A stretch of 64,000 nt of DNA from Synchiropus splendidus (GCF_027744825.2 NC_071349.1:992001-1056000); one strand, 5' to 3'. Positions 1-13,129 are shown, numbered from the stretch's first letter. Translations and numbers: made by a program. Notes: generated by a model not told the origin, from the sequence alone.

Positions 1-204
1 ACACAGCTGTTCGTGAGTTCAAACGTTCACGGTCAAAAGCATACAGGTTCACTAAAGTTCAAACATCAAACAGTCAATGATAAAAATCAGAAATAATATC
101 AAATATTATTTAGCAGGTTCATCAATGATTAAAACAGAAATAATATCAAATATTATTTAGCAGGTTTTGATTATAATATTTTCGAATTTCCAGTATATAC
201 AACA
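1..204 (-). repeat. Truncated LTR end, same family as the large ERV
   Basis: The stretch matches the last ~150-200 bases (plus-strand sense) of the two LTRs at 31074-32355 and 55188-56424, including the shared terminus CAGTATATACAACA ending at 204. The rest lies outside the window. It carries an internal duplication of ~50 bp around the AAATATTATTTAGCAGGTT motif (about 85-170) that the other two LTRs lack. What follows base 204 is not the polypurine tract seen beside the 3' LTR, so this is a solo LTR or the 5' LTR of another minus-strand provirus lying to the left. Confidence 0.85.
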
Positions 205-904
205 GGACCACCATAACTCAATTAAAAACTGGTTTGATTCAGATTTTGAACCACACGTCAACTCAAGACATTGTCATCAAGGGTTTGTGAGACTTTTTCG
301 TTTGTTCAGCACCTTTTATCAGAGGTTTCAATCCGAGTTCCAGAGGGGTGGATAATACGGTGGAAATCACAGGCAAGTTGTCAGGGTTCCCCTCTGTAAG
401 AAGCCAAAGTGGTTTGTGCTTGGTTTCAAGCCGAGGACCTTCCACACGTTGGGCAGATGTGTTAACCACCACACTGCAGATACATGACAAGCCTTTTTTT
501 CAAATGATGGCATGAAAGACACCGAACCATCGAGTGCCATGAACAGTTCAAGTATTTTTTAATGAACGCACTGATGAACGGAACATGACAGGTAGTAGTG
601 AGCATTGTTGAGATGAACTGTGATAACTCAAAGTTTCAAATCATATCCCAAACTGATCGTTGTTCTTGAACCAAAGGCATTAACCCTGTGGTGGGAAAAC
701 TGGTCCTCAAAGGGTCGGGTTGGGAAGGTCACGTCACTGACAACCCAGTCTCACTGAAAAACATGCAATAATGAAGTTTGTCAATCCATTTGACAGAAAT
801 GTTTCAAAAAACCTCACCTTGGTATATTTTACTTCTCAATAGCTTTCAGGTTTCTCCGCTGTCTGAACACAAAATATGGCGAACATCCGTTCTATTTTTC
901 TTTT
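205..904. other. Non-coding stretch, no gene recognised
   Basis: No ORF here has a family signature. The short open frames at 167-355 and 263-490 overlap on opposite strands and look fortuitous. Around 370-480 the plus strand could be a decayed dispersed repeat, but I cannot name it. Confidence 0.5.
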
Positions 905-1365
905 TATTTTTTTAGTGTGGGTCTCGATGAACTACTTGTATTGTGACGTTTGCTCATCTCGCGTGCAATTCTTATGTAAATTGCTATTTTTATAATAATA
1001 AAAGTGTCTGTAGAGTTTTGCTCGCATTTCTAGGGGCAATTTATTCTTTATTGTCATACTACCCACTCGGTTTATGTATATGACACTTGTTTCTTTTTTT
1101 TTTTTTTTTTTTTGTTTTGGCCCAAATTCTTTTGTGGGTGTCATTGAAATAGTATTATGACGTTTGCACATGTTACCTGTTATTCCACAGTACATTGCAA
1201 GATTTAAAAATAATGAAAAGCTTTTGTTATGTTTTGATCACATCATGCTATATTCTTTGCCTTTGTGTTACCTGATCGGTTTATGTATATGATGCTTAGA
1301 TTTTTCTGTTTCGACCGAGACTCTTTTGTGGGTCTTGATGAAATAGTAGTATAGAGGGTTTTCAC
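905..1365. repeat. Degenerate ~200-bp tandem repeat, about 2.3 copies
   Basis: The motif TGTGGGT..C.(A)TTGA..TA.TA recurs near 915, 1134 and 1329. CGGTTTATGTATATGA recurs at about 1069 and 1279, 210 bases apart. A T-rich homopolymer run (about 1087-1114) lies inside. No coding potential is recognised. Confidence 0.55.
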
Positions 1366-1368
1366 GGC

Positions 1369-1857
1369 ATGGCCATCAACATGTCGCTCTTGGCCTGCTC
1401 GATGGACAGGATGCTGTACAGCAAAGAGGACCTGACTAGGGAGGAGCTACAGGAGGCCCAGGTAACGATGGCGGCCTTCCTACAAGGTGAGGGGATCACC
1501 GAACATTTGGAGAAGCTGGAGAGCTCACGGAAGACGGCGGCCCCGCTTTCTGGCATGCTGAAAGTGGGCACGGAGAAGAGGCAGGCGCCTCCCCCGTGCA
1601 AGCGGCCTAGTTCCCAGTCCGATTGCAGGGAGGACCGAAGGGGTCCACGCCAGGAGGAGAGCAGTGAGGCGGCAACCATCACGGACCCACGAACAGGAGG
1701 TGAGCTAGCCGAGACCAGGCCCTTCCAGCAGCGGTGCTCCACGGAGGGAGGAGACGAAAGACTCCTTCATCTGACTTCAGATTCAATGAAAAATCCCAAA
1801 AGTATTCTCTGCCTGGTAATTCATGTACTTGCACGTGGTTCTGCAGTCCTGGCTTGA
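1369..1857 (+). CDS. Unrecognised 162-codon ORF, possibly a Gag-like ORF1 remnant
   Basis: The ORF opens with ATG (MAINMSLLACSMDRMLYSKE) and is rich in Glu, Arg, Gln and Ser. It has a charged helical-looking N-terminal half (residues 15-60) and a polar Arg/Pro-rich middle (65-115). I recognise no domain. Its antisense frame (1362-1742) is also open, so it may be fortuitous in a GC-rich segment. It lies just 5' of the DIRS-like RT/RNase H remnant and on the same strand, so the first ORF of that element is the best guess. The Gag assignment is inference from position only. Confidence 0.3.
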   Translation: MAINMSLLACSMDRMLYSKEDLTREELQEAQVTMAAFLQGEGITEHLEKLESSRKTAAPLSGMLKVGTEKRQAPPPCKRPSSQSDCREDRRGPRQEESSEAATITDPRTGGELAETRPFQQRCSTEGGDERLLHLTSDSMKNPKSILCLVIHVLARGSAVLA

Positions 1858-2029
1858 CCCCTGTGGCCTAATACAATGGTTCCTGCTTGTCGACGTGTTT
1901 TCCGAGTAGGAGTTACGACGTCACCATCTTCACGGACCACCGGTTCTGATGTGGGGAAAATGACGACCGACCATTTTGTGCGACCCCTAGCGGACGAGTG
2001 TGGCTCACGCGGGAGGTTCGGGCATTTTG

Positions 2030-2645
2030 TCTCTCCAACCTGCACAGTGCAGGAGAGAGAATGTCTCGACCAGGAAGTCTCGTCTTTATTAAAAAAAAAG
2101 GGGCGAGAGTGGATCAGGAAGACACGGAGATGGGTTTTTTTGATGATGAGGTGGCTCGATCAAATAGCGACAGCCAGAGACAACGCCCGTGTGAGAGCCT
2201 GCAATGTCATGTCGCGGCTCATGTCTGCAGCGCACCCAGTTCAGCCGCTTGAAGCTGGACCCAGTGAAAAACAAGAATCGCTGTCTGGTGCTGTCCGGAC
2301 AGGCACGTCGGGATCTGATGTTCTGGGACTCTCGCGCACGTCTGATAAGGGGCATGCCGATCAGTTGTGTCCCACGATATCTTCACATGTTCACAGACGC
2401 GTCCCTGTCGGGCTGGGGCAAGGCGCTGGACGGAGACAGCGTGGGTGGAGTCTGGTCAGGTCCGCCACATAAATGTTTTAGAGTTGATGGCGGTGGACCT
2501 AGTTCTTCGCCACTTTGCTCCTCACGTGGAAAGGCACCATGTCATGATCAGGTCGGACAACTCGACTGCTGTAGCGTACCTGAACAGACAAGGTGGTGTC
2601 AGGTCACCCGCTCTCCACAAGGTGGCAGCATCCATCTTAGAATAG
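2030..2645 (+). pseudogene. DIRS-like retroelement remnant: RT edge and RNase H, frameshifted
   Basis: Around 2050-2110 a peptide reads ECLDQEVSSLLKKKG, resembling the conserved segment just before the RT fingers in DIRS elements, and then breaks at an A-run. Most of the RT is missing. From 2204 a second frame gives KLDPVKNKNRCLVLSGQARR and then TDASLSGWG near 2393-2420, the first acidic region of a DIRS-type RNase H. Near 2455 the frame shifts, and 2463-2640 continues with HINVLELMAV, MIRSDNSTAVAYLNRQGG and SPALHKVA, the typical second half of that domain. The copy is dead: RT deleted and at least two frameshifts. No tyrosine recombinase or inverted/split repeats are visible. Family placement rests on the RNase H wording and is fairly secure; the element limits are not. 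Confidence 0.7.
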
Positions 2646-3433
2646 GCGGACAGTCATCTGCTGTCACTGAGAGCACGTCACGTCCCGGTGTTGCTCAATG
2701 TGGGAGCAGACGGTATGTCCTGAGGGGGTGCCCTGATGCAGGAGTGGGAGCTGTCGCCTCGAATTATAACATCTGTTTGGAGCCGGTTCGGATTACTCAT
2801 CTGTTCGCTACAAAAGCGAATGCAAAATGTCCTCTCTGGTTCTCTCTGAGGGCGTCGGACTGCACAGACCTAAACCTAACCATAACCCTTAATCTAGACT
2901 GTAGAAGTAAAAATTTTAAGTAGTTAAAAAAGAAACTTCCATCACCTGTACGTGATATAACCATGGATGGATGCACTCGCCCAGAGAATTTACACAGTCG
3001 TAGGGATTGTTTAACAGAGAGTTGGAGAGTCTGACTCCGGGATTTGTGACCGTTCATACAGAAACCTGTCTTCTCAGAAAACATGAAAATAATGTATTTA
3101 TGTCTAAATGTTACGCATTGTTGCTTTCCCAATTGCAATATGATAAAATCGACTAAACACATCCACAGTGAAGCTGTATATTTGCATTAAATATCCACAT
3201 GACGTAATGACAAAACAGGACACTTGTGACTGGCTGATAACCACCTTGTCCAACCATCTGACTGTATTCTGAAAGAGGAAAAAGTGTGCATTTAAATGTT
3301 TTACAAAACATCAAGGCACATTCATGAACAGCATTATGATTCAAAAAACATATCATAAGTGCTTCGTCTTGCTTCACCAAATTATACAATGGGTTCTGCA
3401 AAAGTAAGCAAGGTGTGGTGTTTGTAGTGAGAA
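2646..3433. other. Non-coding stretch before the satellite
   Basis: I see no convincing gene. A C/T/A-rich patch at about 2867-2900 looks faintly telomere-like but is not an exact repeat. Opposing short ORFs at 2797-3162 and 3153-3401 carry no recognisable motif. Confidence 0.5.
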
Positions 3434-4579
3434 TTGCATCATTACCATATTAGGTCACGTGATGTGCCAGCCCACTTTGCTCATTACCATATTTGTCATG
3501 TGATGCTGCGCCCACTTTGACGCCTACTTGGCAACCAACTTTGCTCAACACCATATTCGGTCACGTGATATGGACCCCACTTTGCTCAGTACCATATATG
3601 GTCGCGTGACACCCCGCCATCTTTGCTCAATATCATATTTGGTTCCGTAATGGGCCACCCAATTTTCTCAATCCAAAATTTGGTCGCGCCGCCCACTTTG
3701 CCGCACACTTTGCCGCCCACTTTGCAATCCACTTTGCCGCCCACTTTGCTCATTACATTATTTGGTCGTGTAACGCGCCGCCCACTTTGCTCATAAGCAT
3801 ATTTGGTCCCGTGACGCACTGCCCACTTTGCGACCCACTTGGCTCATTTCCATATTTGGCCGACTGACGCACTGCCCACTTTGTTCATTACCATATTTGG
3901 TCGCGTGACGCGCCGGCCACTTTGTTCATAACCATGTTTGGTCGATCACATTGCTGCCCACATTGCCGCCCACTTTGAACATTACCATATTTTGTCACGT
4001 GACACGCCCCCCACTTTGCGCATTACCATATTTGGTCGCGTGACACGACGCCCACTTTGCTTTTCACCACATTTGGTCACGTGATGTGGCCCCCACTTTG
4101 CAGGCCACTTTGCTCATTACCATATTTGGTAATGTGATACGGCGCCCACTTTGCCGCCGACTTTACTCATTTCCATGTTTGGTTGTGTGACGCGCCGCCC
4201 ACTTTGCTCATGACCATATCTGGTTGCGTGACGGGACACCCACTTTGCTTATTACATTATTTGGTCACGTGATGCGGCCCTCACTTTGTGCATTACCATG
4301 TTTGGTCGTGCAACGCGCAGCCCACTTTGATCATTACAATATTTGGTCCCATGACGCACTGCGCACTTAGCTAATTACCATATTTGGTGGCGTGACGCGC
4401 CGCCCACTTTGTTCATTACCATATTTGGTCGTGTGACGCACCGCCTACTTTGCTCATTACAATATTTGGTCGCGTGACGCGCCGCCCACTTTGCTCATAA
4501 CCATATTTGTCGGCGTGACGTGCCGCCCACTTTGCTCATTACCTTATTTGGTTGCGTGACGCGTGACCCACTTTGTTCA

Positions 4580-7500
4580 TTACCATATTTGGTCGAATGA
4601 CGCGCCGCCCTCTTTGTTCATTACTATATTTGGGTGTGTGACGCGCCGCCCACTTTGTTCTTTACCATATTTGGTGGCATGACGCGCCGCCCACTTTGCG
4701 AATAACCTTAGTTGGTGGTTCAACGCACCGTTCGATTTGCTCATAACCATATCTGGTTGCGTGAGGCGACTCCCACTTTGTTCATTACCATATTTGATCA
4801 TGTGACGCGCCGCTGACTTTGTTCTTCATCATATTTGGTCACGTGACACGCCTCCCACTTTGTTCATTACCATATTTGGTCGTGTGACGCGGCGTCCACT
4901 TTGTTCATTACCATATTTGGTTGTGTGACGCTTTGCCTAATTTGCTCATTACAATATTTGGTCGCGTGACGCGCGGCCCACTTTGTTCATTACCCTATTT
5001 GGTTGTGTGACGCGCCGCCCATGTTGATCATTACCAAATTTGGTCGTGTGACGCACCGCCCACGTTGTTCATTACCATATTTGGTTGTGTGACGCACCGC
5101 CTACTTTGTTCATTACAATATTTGGTCACGTGACGGGCTACCAACTTTGCTCATTACCATATCTGGTCGAGTGACGCGCCACCCACTTTGTTCAATATCA
5201 TATTTGGCTGTGTGACGCGCCACCCATGTTATTCATTACCAAATTTGGTCGTGTGACGCGCCGCCCACGTTGTCCATTACCATATTTGGTTGTGTGACGC
5301 TCCACCTACTTTGTTCATTACAAAAATTGGTCGCGTGACGCGCCGCCCACTATGCTCATTACCATATTTGGTCGCATGACGCGCCACCCACTTTGCCGCC
5401 ATCTATTCTCACTACCATGTTTGGTCGCGTGACGCGCGACCCACTTTGTTCATTACCATATTTGGTCGTGTGACGCGACGCCCTCTTTGATCATTACTAT
5501 ATTTGGTTGTGTGACGCGCCGCCCATGTTGTTCATTACCAAATTTGGTCATGTGACGCGCTGCCCACGTTGTTCAATACCATATTTGGTTGTGTGACGCT
5601 CCGCCTACTTTACTCATTACAATATTAGGTCACGTGACGCGCGACCCACTTTCTACATCACCATATATGGTCACGTGACGCGCCGCCCACTTTTCTCATT
5701 ACCATATTTGGTCGCGTGACGCGCCACCCACTTTGTTCAATATCATATTTGGTTGTGTGACGCGCCACCCATGTTATTCATTACCAAATTTGGTCGTGTG
5801 ACGCGCCGCCCACGTTGTCCATTACCATATTTGGTTGTGTGACGCTCCGCCTACTTTGCTCATTACAAAAATTGGTCGCGTGACGCGCCGCCCACTATGC
5901 TCATTACCATATTTGGTCGCGTGGTGCGCCACCCACTTTGCCGCCATCTATTCTCACTACCATGTTTGGTCGCGTGACGCGCGACCCACTTTGTTCATTA
6001 CCATATTTGGTCGTGTGACGCGTCGCCCTCTTTGATCATTACCAAATTTGGTCATGTGACGCGCTGCCCACGTTGTTCAATACCATATTTGGTTGTGTGA
6101 CGCTCCGCCTACTTTACTCATTACAATATTAGGTCACGTGACGCGCGACCCACTTTCTACATCACCATATTTGGTCACGTGACGCGCCACCCTCTTTGTT
6201 TATTACTGTATTTGGGTGTGTGACGCGCCGCCCACTTTGTTGTTTACCATATTTGGTGGCGTGTCGCGCCGCCCACTTTGTGAATAACCTTATTTGGTGG
6301 TTCAACGCACCGTTCACTTTGCTCATAACCATATCTGGTTGCGTGAGGCGACTCCCACTTTGTTCATTACCATATTTGATCATGTGACGCGCCGCCGACT
6401 TTGTTCTTCATCATATTTGGTCACGTGACACGCCTCCCACTTTGTTCATTACCATATTTGGTCGCGTGACGCGGCGTCCACTCTGTTCATTATCATATTT
6501 GGTTGTGTGACGCTCTGCCTAACTTGCTCATTACAATATTTGTTCGCGTGACGCACCGCCCACTTTTCTCATTACCATATTTGGTGGGGTGACGCTCCGC
6601 CCACTTTGCTCATTACCATATTTGGTGGCGTGACGCGCGGCCCACTTTGTTCATTACCATACTTGGTGGCGTGACGCGCCGCCCATGTTGATCATTACCA
6701 AATTTGGTCGTGTGACGCACCGCCCACGTTGTTCATTACCATATTTGGTTGTGTGACGCACCGCCTACTTTGTTCATTACAATATTTGGTCGCGTGACGC
6801 GCCACCAACTTTGCTCATTACCATATTTGTTGGTGTGACGCGCCGCCCACTTTGCTCATTACCATATTTGGTCGCGTGACGCGCCACCCACTTTGTTCAA
6901 TACCATATTTGGTTGTGTGACGCGCCTCCCATGTTATTCATTACCAAATTCGGTCGTGTGACGCGCCGTCCACGTTGTCCATTACCATATTTGGTTGTGT
7001 GACGCTCCGCCTACTTTGCTCATTACAAAATTGGTCGCGTGATGCGCCGCCCACTATGCTCATTACCATATTTGGTCGCGTGACGCGCCACCCACTTTGC
7101 CGCCATCTATTCTCACTACCATGTTTGGTCGCGTGACGCGCGACCCACTTTGTTCATAACCATATTTGGTCGTGTGACGCGTCGCCCTCTTTAATCATTA
7201 CTATATTTGGTTGTGTGACGCGCCGCCCATGTTGTTCATTACCAAATTTGGTCATGTGACGCGCTGCCCACGTTGTTCAATACCATATTTGGTTGTGTGA
7301 CGCTCCGCCTACTTTACTCATTACAATATCAGGTCACGTGACGCGCGACCCACTTTCTACATCACCATATTTGGTCACGTGACGCGCCGCCCTCTTTGTT
7401 CATTACTATATTTGGGTGTGTGACGCGCCGCCCACTTTGTTCTTTACCATATTTGGTGGCGTGACGCGCCGCCCACTTTGCGAATAACCTTATTTGGTGG

Positions 7501-8222
7501 TTCAACGCACCGTTCACTTTGCTCATAACCATATCTGGTTGCGTGAGGCGACTCCCACTTTGTTCATTACCATATTTGATCATGTGACGTGCCGCCGACT
7601 TTGTTCTTCATCATATTTGGTCACGTGACACGCCTCCCACTTTGTTCATTACCATATTTGGTCGCGTGACGCGGCGTCCACTTTGTTCATTACCATATTT
7701 GGTTGTGTGACGCTCTGCCTAATTTGCTCATTACAATATTTGTTCGCGTGACGCACCCCCCACTTTTCTCATTACCATATTTGGTGGCGTGACACTCCGC
7801 CCTCTTTGATCATTACTATATTTGGTTGTGTGACGCGCCGCCCATGTTGTTCATTACCAAATTTGGTCATGTGACGCGCTGCCCACGTTGTTCAATACCA
7901 TATTTGGTTGTGTGACGCTCCGCCTACTTTACTCATTACAATAATACCAAATATGGTGATGTACAAAGTGGGTCGCGCATCACGTGACCCACTTTGTACA
8001 TCACCATGTTTGGTCACGTGACGCGCCGCCCTCTTTATTCATTACTATATTTGGGTGTGTGACGCGCCACCCACTTTGTTCCTTACCATATTTGGTGGCG
8101 TGACGCGCCGCCCACTTTGCGAATAACCTTATTTGGTCGTTCAACGCACCGTTCACTTTGAGCATAACCATATCTGGTTGCGTGAGGCGACTCCCACTTT
8201 GTCCATTACCATATTTGATCAT
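4580..8222. repeat. Higher-order repeat inside the 41-bp array (5' part)
   Basis: A distinctive run of ~5 monomer variants, including TTGGGTGTGTGACG, GGTTCAACGCACC and TATCTGGTTGCGTGAGG, recurs at about 4580, 6162, 7362 and 8001. The spacings are about 1582, 1200 and 639 bases. Another block with TTCTCACTACCATGTTTGG recurs near 5409, 5955 and 7113. This indicates duplication of multi-monomer blocks by unequal exchange. Confidence 0.8.
7946..8014. repeat. Inverted monomer forming a 29-bp-arm palindrome
   Basis: Arms 7946-7974 and 7986-8014 are reverse complements with about one mismatch, separated by 11 bases that include CACGTG. The left arm is a monomer in inverted orientation (ACCAAATATGGTGATGTAC), the right arm a normal one. 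It is the only inverted monomer I noticed in the array. Confidence 0.85.
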
Positions 8223-9600
8223 GTGACGCGCCGCCGACTTTGTTCTTCATCATATTTGGTCACGTGACTCGCCTCCCACTTTGTTCATTACCATATTTGG
8301 TCGCGTGACGCGCCGTCCACTTTGTTCATTACCATATTTGGTTGTGTGACGCTCTGCCTAATTTGCTCATTACAATTTTTGGTCGCGTGACGCACCGCCC
8401 ACTTTTCTCATTACCATATTTGGTGGGGTGACGCGCAGCCCACTTTGTTCATTACCCTATTTGGTTGTGTGACGCGCCGCCCATGTTGATCATTACCAAA
8501 TTTGGTCGTGTGACGCACCGCCTACTTTGTTCATTACAATATTTGGTCGCGTGACGCGCCACCAACTTTGCTCATTACCATATTTGTTGGTGTGACGCGC
8601 CGCCCACTTTGCTCATTACCATATTTGGTCGCGTGACGCGCCACCCACTTTGTTCAATACTATATTTGGTAGTGTGACGCGCCTCCCATGTTATTCATTA
8701 CCAAATTCGGTCGTGTGACGCGCCGTCCACGTTGTCCATTACCATATTTGGTTGTGTGACGCTCCGCCTACTTTGCTCATTACAATAATTGGTTGCGTGA
8801 CGCGCCGCCCACTATGCTCATTACCATATTTGGTCGCGTGACGCGCGACCCACTTTGCCGCCATCTATTCTCACTACCATATTTGGTCGCGTGACGCGCA
8901 ACCCACTTTGTTCATTACCATATTTGGTGACATGACGCGTCGCCCTCTTTGATCATTACTATATTTGGTTGTGTGACGCGCCGCCCATGTTGTTCATTGC
9001 CAAATTTGGTGGTGTGACGCCCTTTCCACGTTGTTCAATACCATATTCGGTTGTGTGACGCTCCGCCTACTTTACTCATTACAATATTAGGTCACGTGAC
9101 GCGCGACACACTTTGTACATCACCATATTTGGTCACGTGACGCGCCGCCCTCTTTGTTCATTATTATATTTGGTTGTGTGACTCGCCGCCCATGTTGTTC
9201 ATTGCCAAATTTGGTCGTGTGACGTGCCGCACACGTTGTTCATTACCATATTTGGTTGTGTGACGCTCCGCCTACTTTACTCATTACAATATTTGGTCGC
9301 GCGATTCGCCGCCCACATTGCTCTATACCATATTTGGTTGAGTGACGCGCCGCCGATGATGATCATTACCAAATTTGGTCGTGTGACGCCCCTCCCACTT
9401 TGTTCATTACCATATTTCGTTGTGTGATGCTCCGCAAACTTTACTCATTTCCATATTTGGCCGCGTGACGCCCCGCCCTCTTTGTTCATTGCCATATTTC
9501 GTCGTGTGAAGCTCCGCCCACTTTGCCACCATCATTTCTCACGACCATATTTGGTCACGTGACGCGCCGCTCAATTTGTTCATTACCATATTTGGTTGTG

Positions 9601-12600
9601 TGATGCTCCGCCCACTTTGCTCATTACCATATTTGGTCGCGTGACGCGTGGCCCACTTTGTTCATTCCCCTATTTGGTTGTGTGATGCGCCGACCATGTT
9701 GATCATTACCAAATTTGGTCGTGTGACGCGCCGCCCACGTTGTTCATTACCATATTTGGTTGTGTGACACACCGCCTACTTTGCTCATTACAATATTTGT
9801 TGACGTGACGCCCCGCCCACTTTGTTCATTAACATATTTGTTGGCGTGACGCGCCGCCCACTTTGTTTATCACCATATTTGGTCGCGTGACGTGCCGCCC
9901 ACTGTGTTCATTGGCATATTTGGTTGTGTCACGCTCCGCCCCCTTTACTCATTTCCATGTTTGGTCGCATGACGCCCCACCCTCTTTGTACATTGCCATA
10001 TTTCGTCGTGTGAAGCTCCGCCCCCTTTGCCGCCATCTTTTCTCACGAGCATATTTGGTTGTGTGACTCACCGCCCATGTTGATCATTACCAAATTTGGT
10101 CGCGTGACGCGCGACCCACTTTCTTCATTACCATATTTGGTTGTTTGACGCGCCGCCCATGTTGTTCATTGCCAAATTTGGTCGTGTGACGCGCCACCCA
10201 CGTTGTCCATTACCATATTTGGTTGTGTGACGCTCCGCCAGCTTTTCTCATTACAATATTTGGTCGCGTGACGCGCCGCCCACTATGCTCATTACCATAT
10301 TTGGTTGTGTGACGCACCGCCTACTTTGCTCATTACAATATTTGGTCGCGTGACGCGCCGCCCACTTTGCTCATTACCATATTTGTTGCCGTGACGCGGC
10401 GCCCACTTTGCTCATTTCCATATTTGGTCGCGTGACGCGCGACCCACTTTGCTCATTACCATATTTGGTCGCGTGAAGCGCGACCCACTTTGTTCATTAC
10501 CATATTTGGTCGCGTGACCCGCCGGCCACTTTGCCGCCATCTCTTCTCACTACCATATTTGGTCACGTGAGTCGGCGCCCACTTTGTTCTATACCATTAT
10601 TTGTGGCGTGACGCGCCGCCCACTTTGTTAATCACCATATTTGGTCGAGTGACGCCCCGCCCACTGTGTTCATTGCCATATTTGGTTTTGTCACGCTCAG
10701 CCCCCTTTATTCATTTCCATATTTGGTCGCGGGACGCCCCACCCTCTTCGTTCATTGCCATATTTCGTCGTGTAAAGCTCCGCCCACTATGCCGCCATCT
10801 TTTCTCACGCGCATATTTGGTCGCGTTATGCTCAGCCCACTTTATTCATTACCATATTTGGTTGAGTGACGCTCCGACTACTTTGGTTATTACAATATTT
10901 GGTGACGTGACGTGCCGCCCTCTTTGTTCATTACTATATTTGGTTGTGTGACTCGCCTCCCATGTTGTTCATTACCAAATTTGATCGTGTGACGCGCGGC
11001 CCACGTTGTTCATTACCATATTTGGTTGTGTGACGCTCCGCCTACTTTAGTCATTACAATATTTGGTCGTGTGACGCGCCGCTCACGTTGTTCATTACCA
11101 TATTTCGTTGTGTCACACTCCGCCCCCTTTACTCATTTCCATATTTGGCCGTGTGACGCCCCGCCCTCTTTTTTCATTGCCATACTTCGTCGTGTGAGGC
11201 TCCGCCCACTTTGCCGCCATCTTTTCTCACGACCATATTTGGCCGCGTGTAGCGCCGCCCACTTTGTTCATTATCATATTTGTTTGTGTGACGCTCCGAC
11301 CACTTTGTTCTTTACCATATTTGGTTGCGTGATGCGCGACCCACTTTGTTCATCACCTTATTTGGTCGCGTGACGCACCGCTCACTGTGTTCATTGCCAT
11401 TTGGTCGCATTGCCATATTTGGTTGTGTGACGCTCCGCCCCCTTTACTCATTTCCATATTTGGTCCCGTGACGCCCCGCCCTCTTTGTTCATTGCCATAT
11501 TTCATCGTGTGAAGCTCTGCCCACTAGGCCGCCATGTTTTCTCACAACCATATTTGGTCGTGCAATGCGACGCCCACTTTGCTCATTACAATATTTGGTC
11601 GCCTGACGCCCCGCCCACTTAGCTCATTACCATATTTGGTGGCGTGACGCGCCGCCCACTTAGCTCATTACCATGTTTGGTCACGTGACGCACCGTCCAC
11701 TTTGTTCATTACAATATTACGTCACGTGATGCGCCGCCCACTTTGCTCATTACCATATTTGGTCACGTGACGGTCGCCCACTTTGTTCATTATCATATTT
11801 GGTCGCGCGTTGCGCCGCCCATGTTGTTCATTACCATATATGGTCGATTGACGCCGCCCACTTTGTTCTTTACCATATTTGGTCGCGTGATGCGCCGCCC
11901 ACTTTGCCACCCACTTTGCCACCCACTTTGACTCCCACTCTTCCGCCCACTTTGTGCATTACCATTTTTCGTCGTTCAACGCGCCGTTCACTTTGCTCAT
12001 AATCATATCTGGTTGCATTAGGCGACGCCCACTTTGTTCATTGCCATATTTGGTCGCGTAATGCGCCGCCCACTTTGCCACCCATTTCGCCACCCACTTT
12101 GCCGCCCACTTTGACTCCCACTCTTCCGCCCACTTTGTGCATTACTATTTTTCGTCGTTCAACGCACCGTTCACTTTGCTCATAATCATATCTCGTTGCT
12201 TGAACCGACGCCGACTTTGTTCATTGCCATATTTGGTCCAGTGACGTGGCACCAACTTTGCTCATTATAATATTTGATAGCGTGACGCGCCGCCCACTTC
12301 GCTCATTACCATATCTGGTTGCGAGATGCGCCGCCTACTTTGTTCATTACCATATTTGGTCACGCAACGTGCCGCCCTCTTTGCTCATTACAGTTTTTCG
12401 TCGAGTGACACGCCGCCCACTTTGCCGCCCACTTTGCCGCAAACTTTGCCCCCCACTTTGCTCATAACCATATTTAGTCAAGTGATGCGCCGCCCACTTT
12501 GTTTATTAAGTTATTTGTTCGTGTGACGCGCCGCCCACTTTGCTTATTACCATATTCGGTCGCTTGACGTGCCGTCCACTTTGCTCATTACCATATTTGG

Positions 12601-13129
12601 TCTCATGACGCACCGACCACTTTGTTCATTGCCATATTTGGTTGTGTGACGCGCCGCCCACTTTGCGACCCACTTTGCCACCCACTTTGCCGCCCACTTT
12701 GCGTATTAACATATTTGGTCGTTCAACGCGCCATTCCCTTTGCTCATAACCATATCTGGTTGCGTGAGGCGCCGCCCGATTTTGATCTTCATCACATTTG
12801 TTGGTGTGACGCGCCGCCCACTTTGTTCATTACCATATTTGGTTGTGTGACGCGCCGCCCACTTTGCTCATTACCATGTTTGGTCATGTGACGCGCCGCC
12901 CACTTTGCTCATTACCATAATTGGTCGCGTGATGCGCCGCCCACTTTGCCGCCCACTTTGCCGCCCACTTTGCCGCCCACTTTGCTGCCCACTTTGTGCA
13001 TTACCGTATTTGGTTGTGTGACGCGCCGACCATGTTGATCATTACCATATTTGGTCGTGTGACGCGCCGCCCACGTTGTTCATTACCATATTTGGTTGTG
13101 TGACGCACCGCCTACTTTGCTCATTACAA
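9601..13129. repeat. 3.5-kb segmental duplication within the satellite, copy 1
   Basis: The same succession of monomer variants reappears at 20331-23854, 10,725-10,730 bases away. Rare variants such as CATTTGGTCGCATTGCC (11397 and about 22120) and TCCCACTCTTCCGCCCAC are shared in order. Small length differences are whole 12-bp subunits. Confidence 0.85.
12410..12470. repeat. Nested 12-bp expansion (CCGCCCACTTTG)n
   Basis: Part of the 41-bp unit, CCGCCCACTTTG, is amplified head to tail. The same expansion occurs near 11890-11960, 12655-12705, 12940-13000, 23150-23215, 24675-24750, 25905-25950 and 28415-28460. Copy number differs between duplicated blocks, which points to slippage after the block duplications. 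Confidence 0.85.

Noticed and set aside
263..490. 75-codon minus-strand ORF near the left edge
   Set aside because: It overlaps another open frame, has no recognisable motif, and lies in sequence that looks like decayed repeat.
2867..2900. Interstitial telomeric repeat
   Set aside because: The CCTAAACCTAACC string is short and contains no run of exact TTAGGG units.
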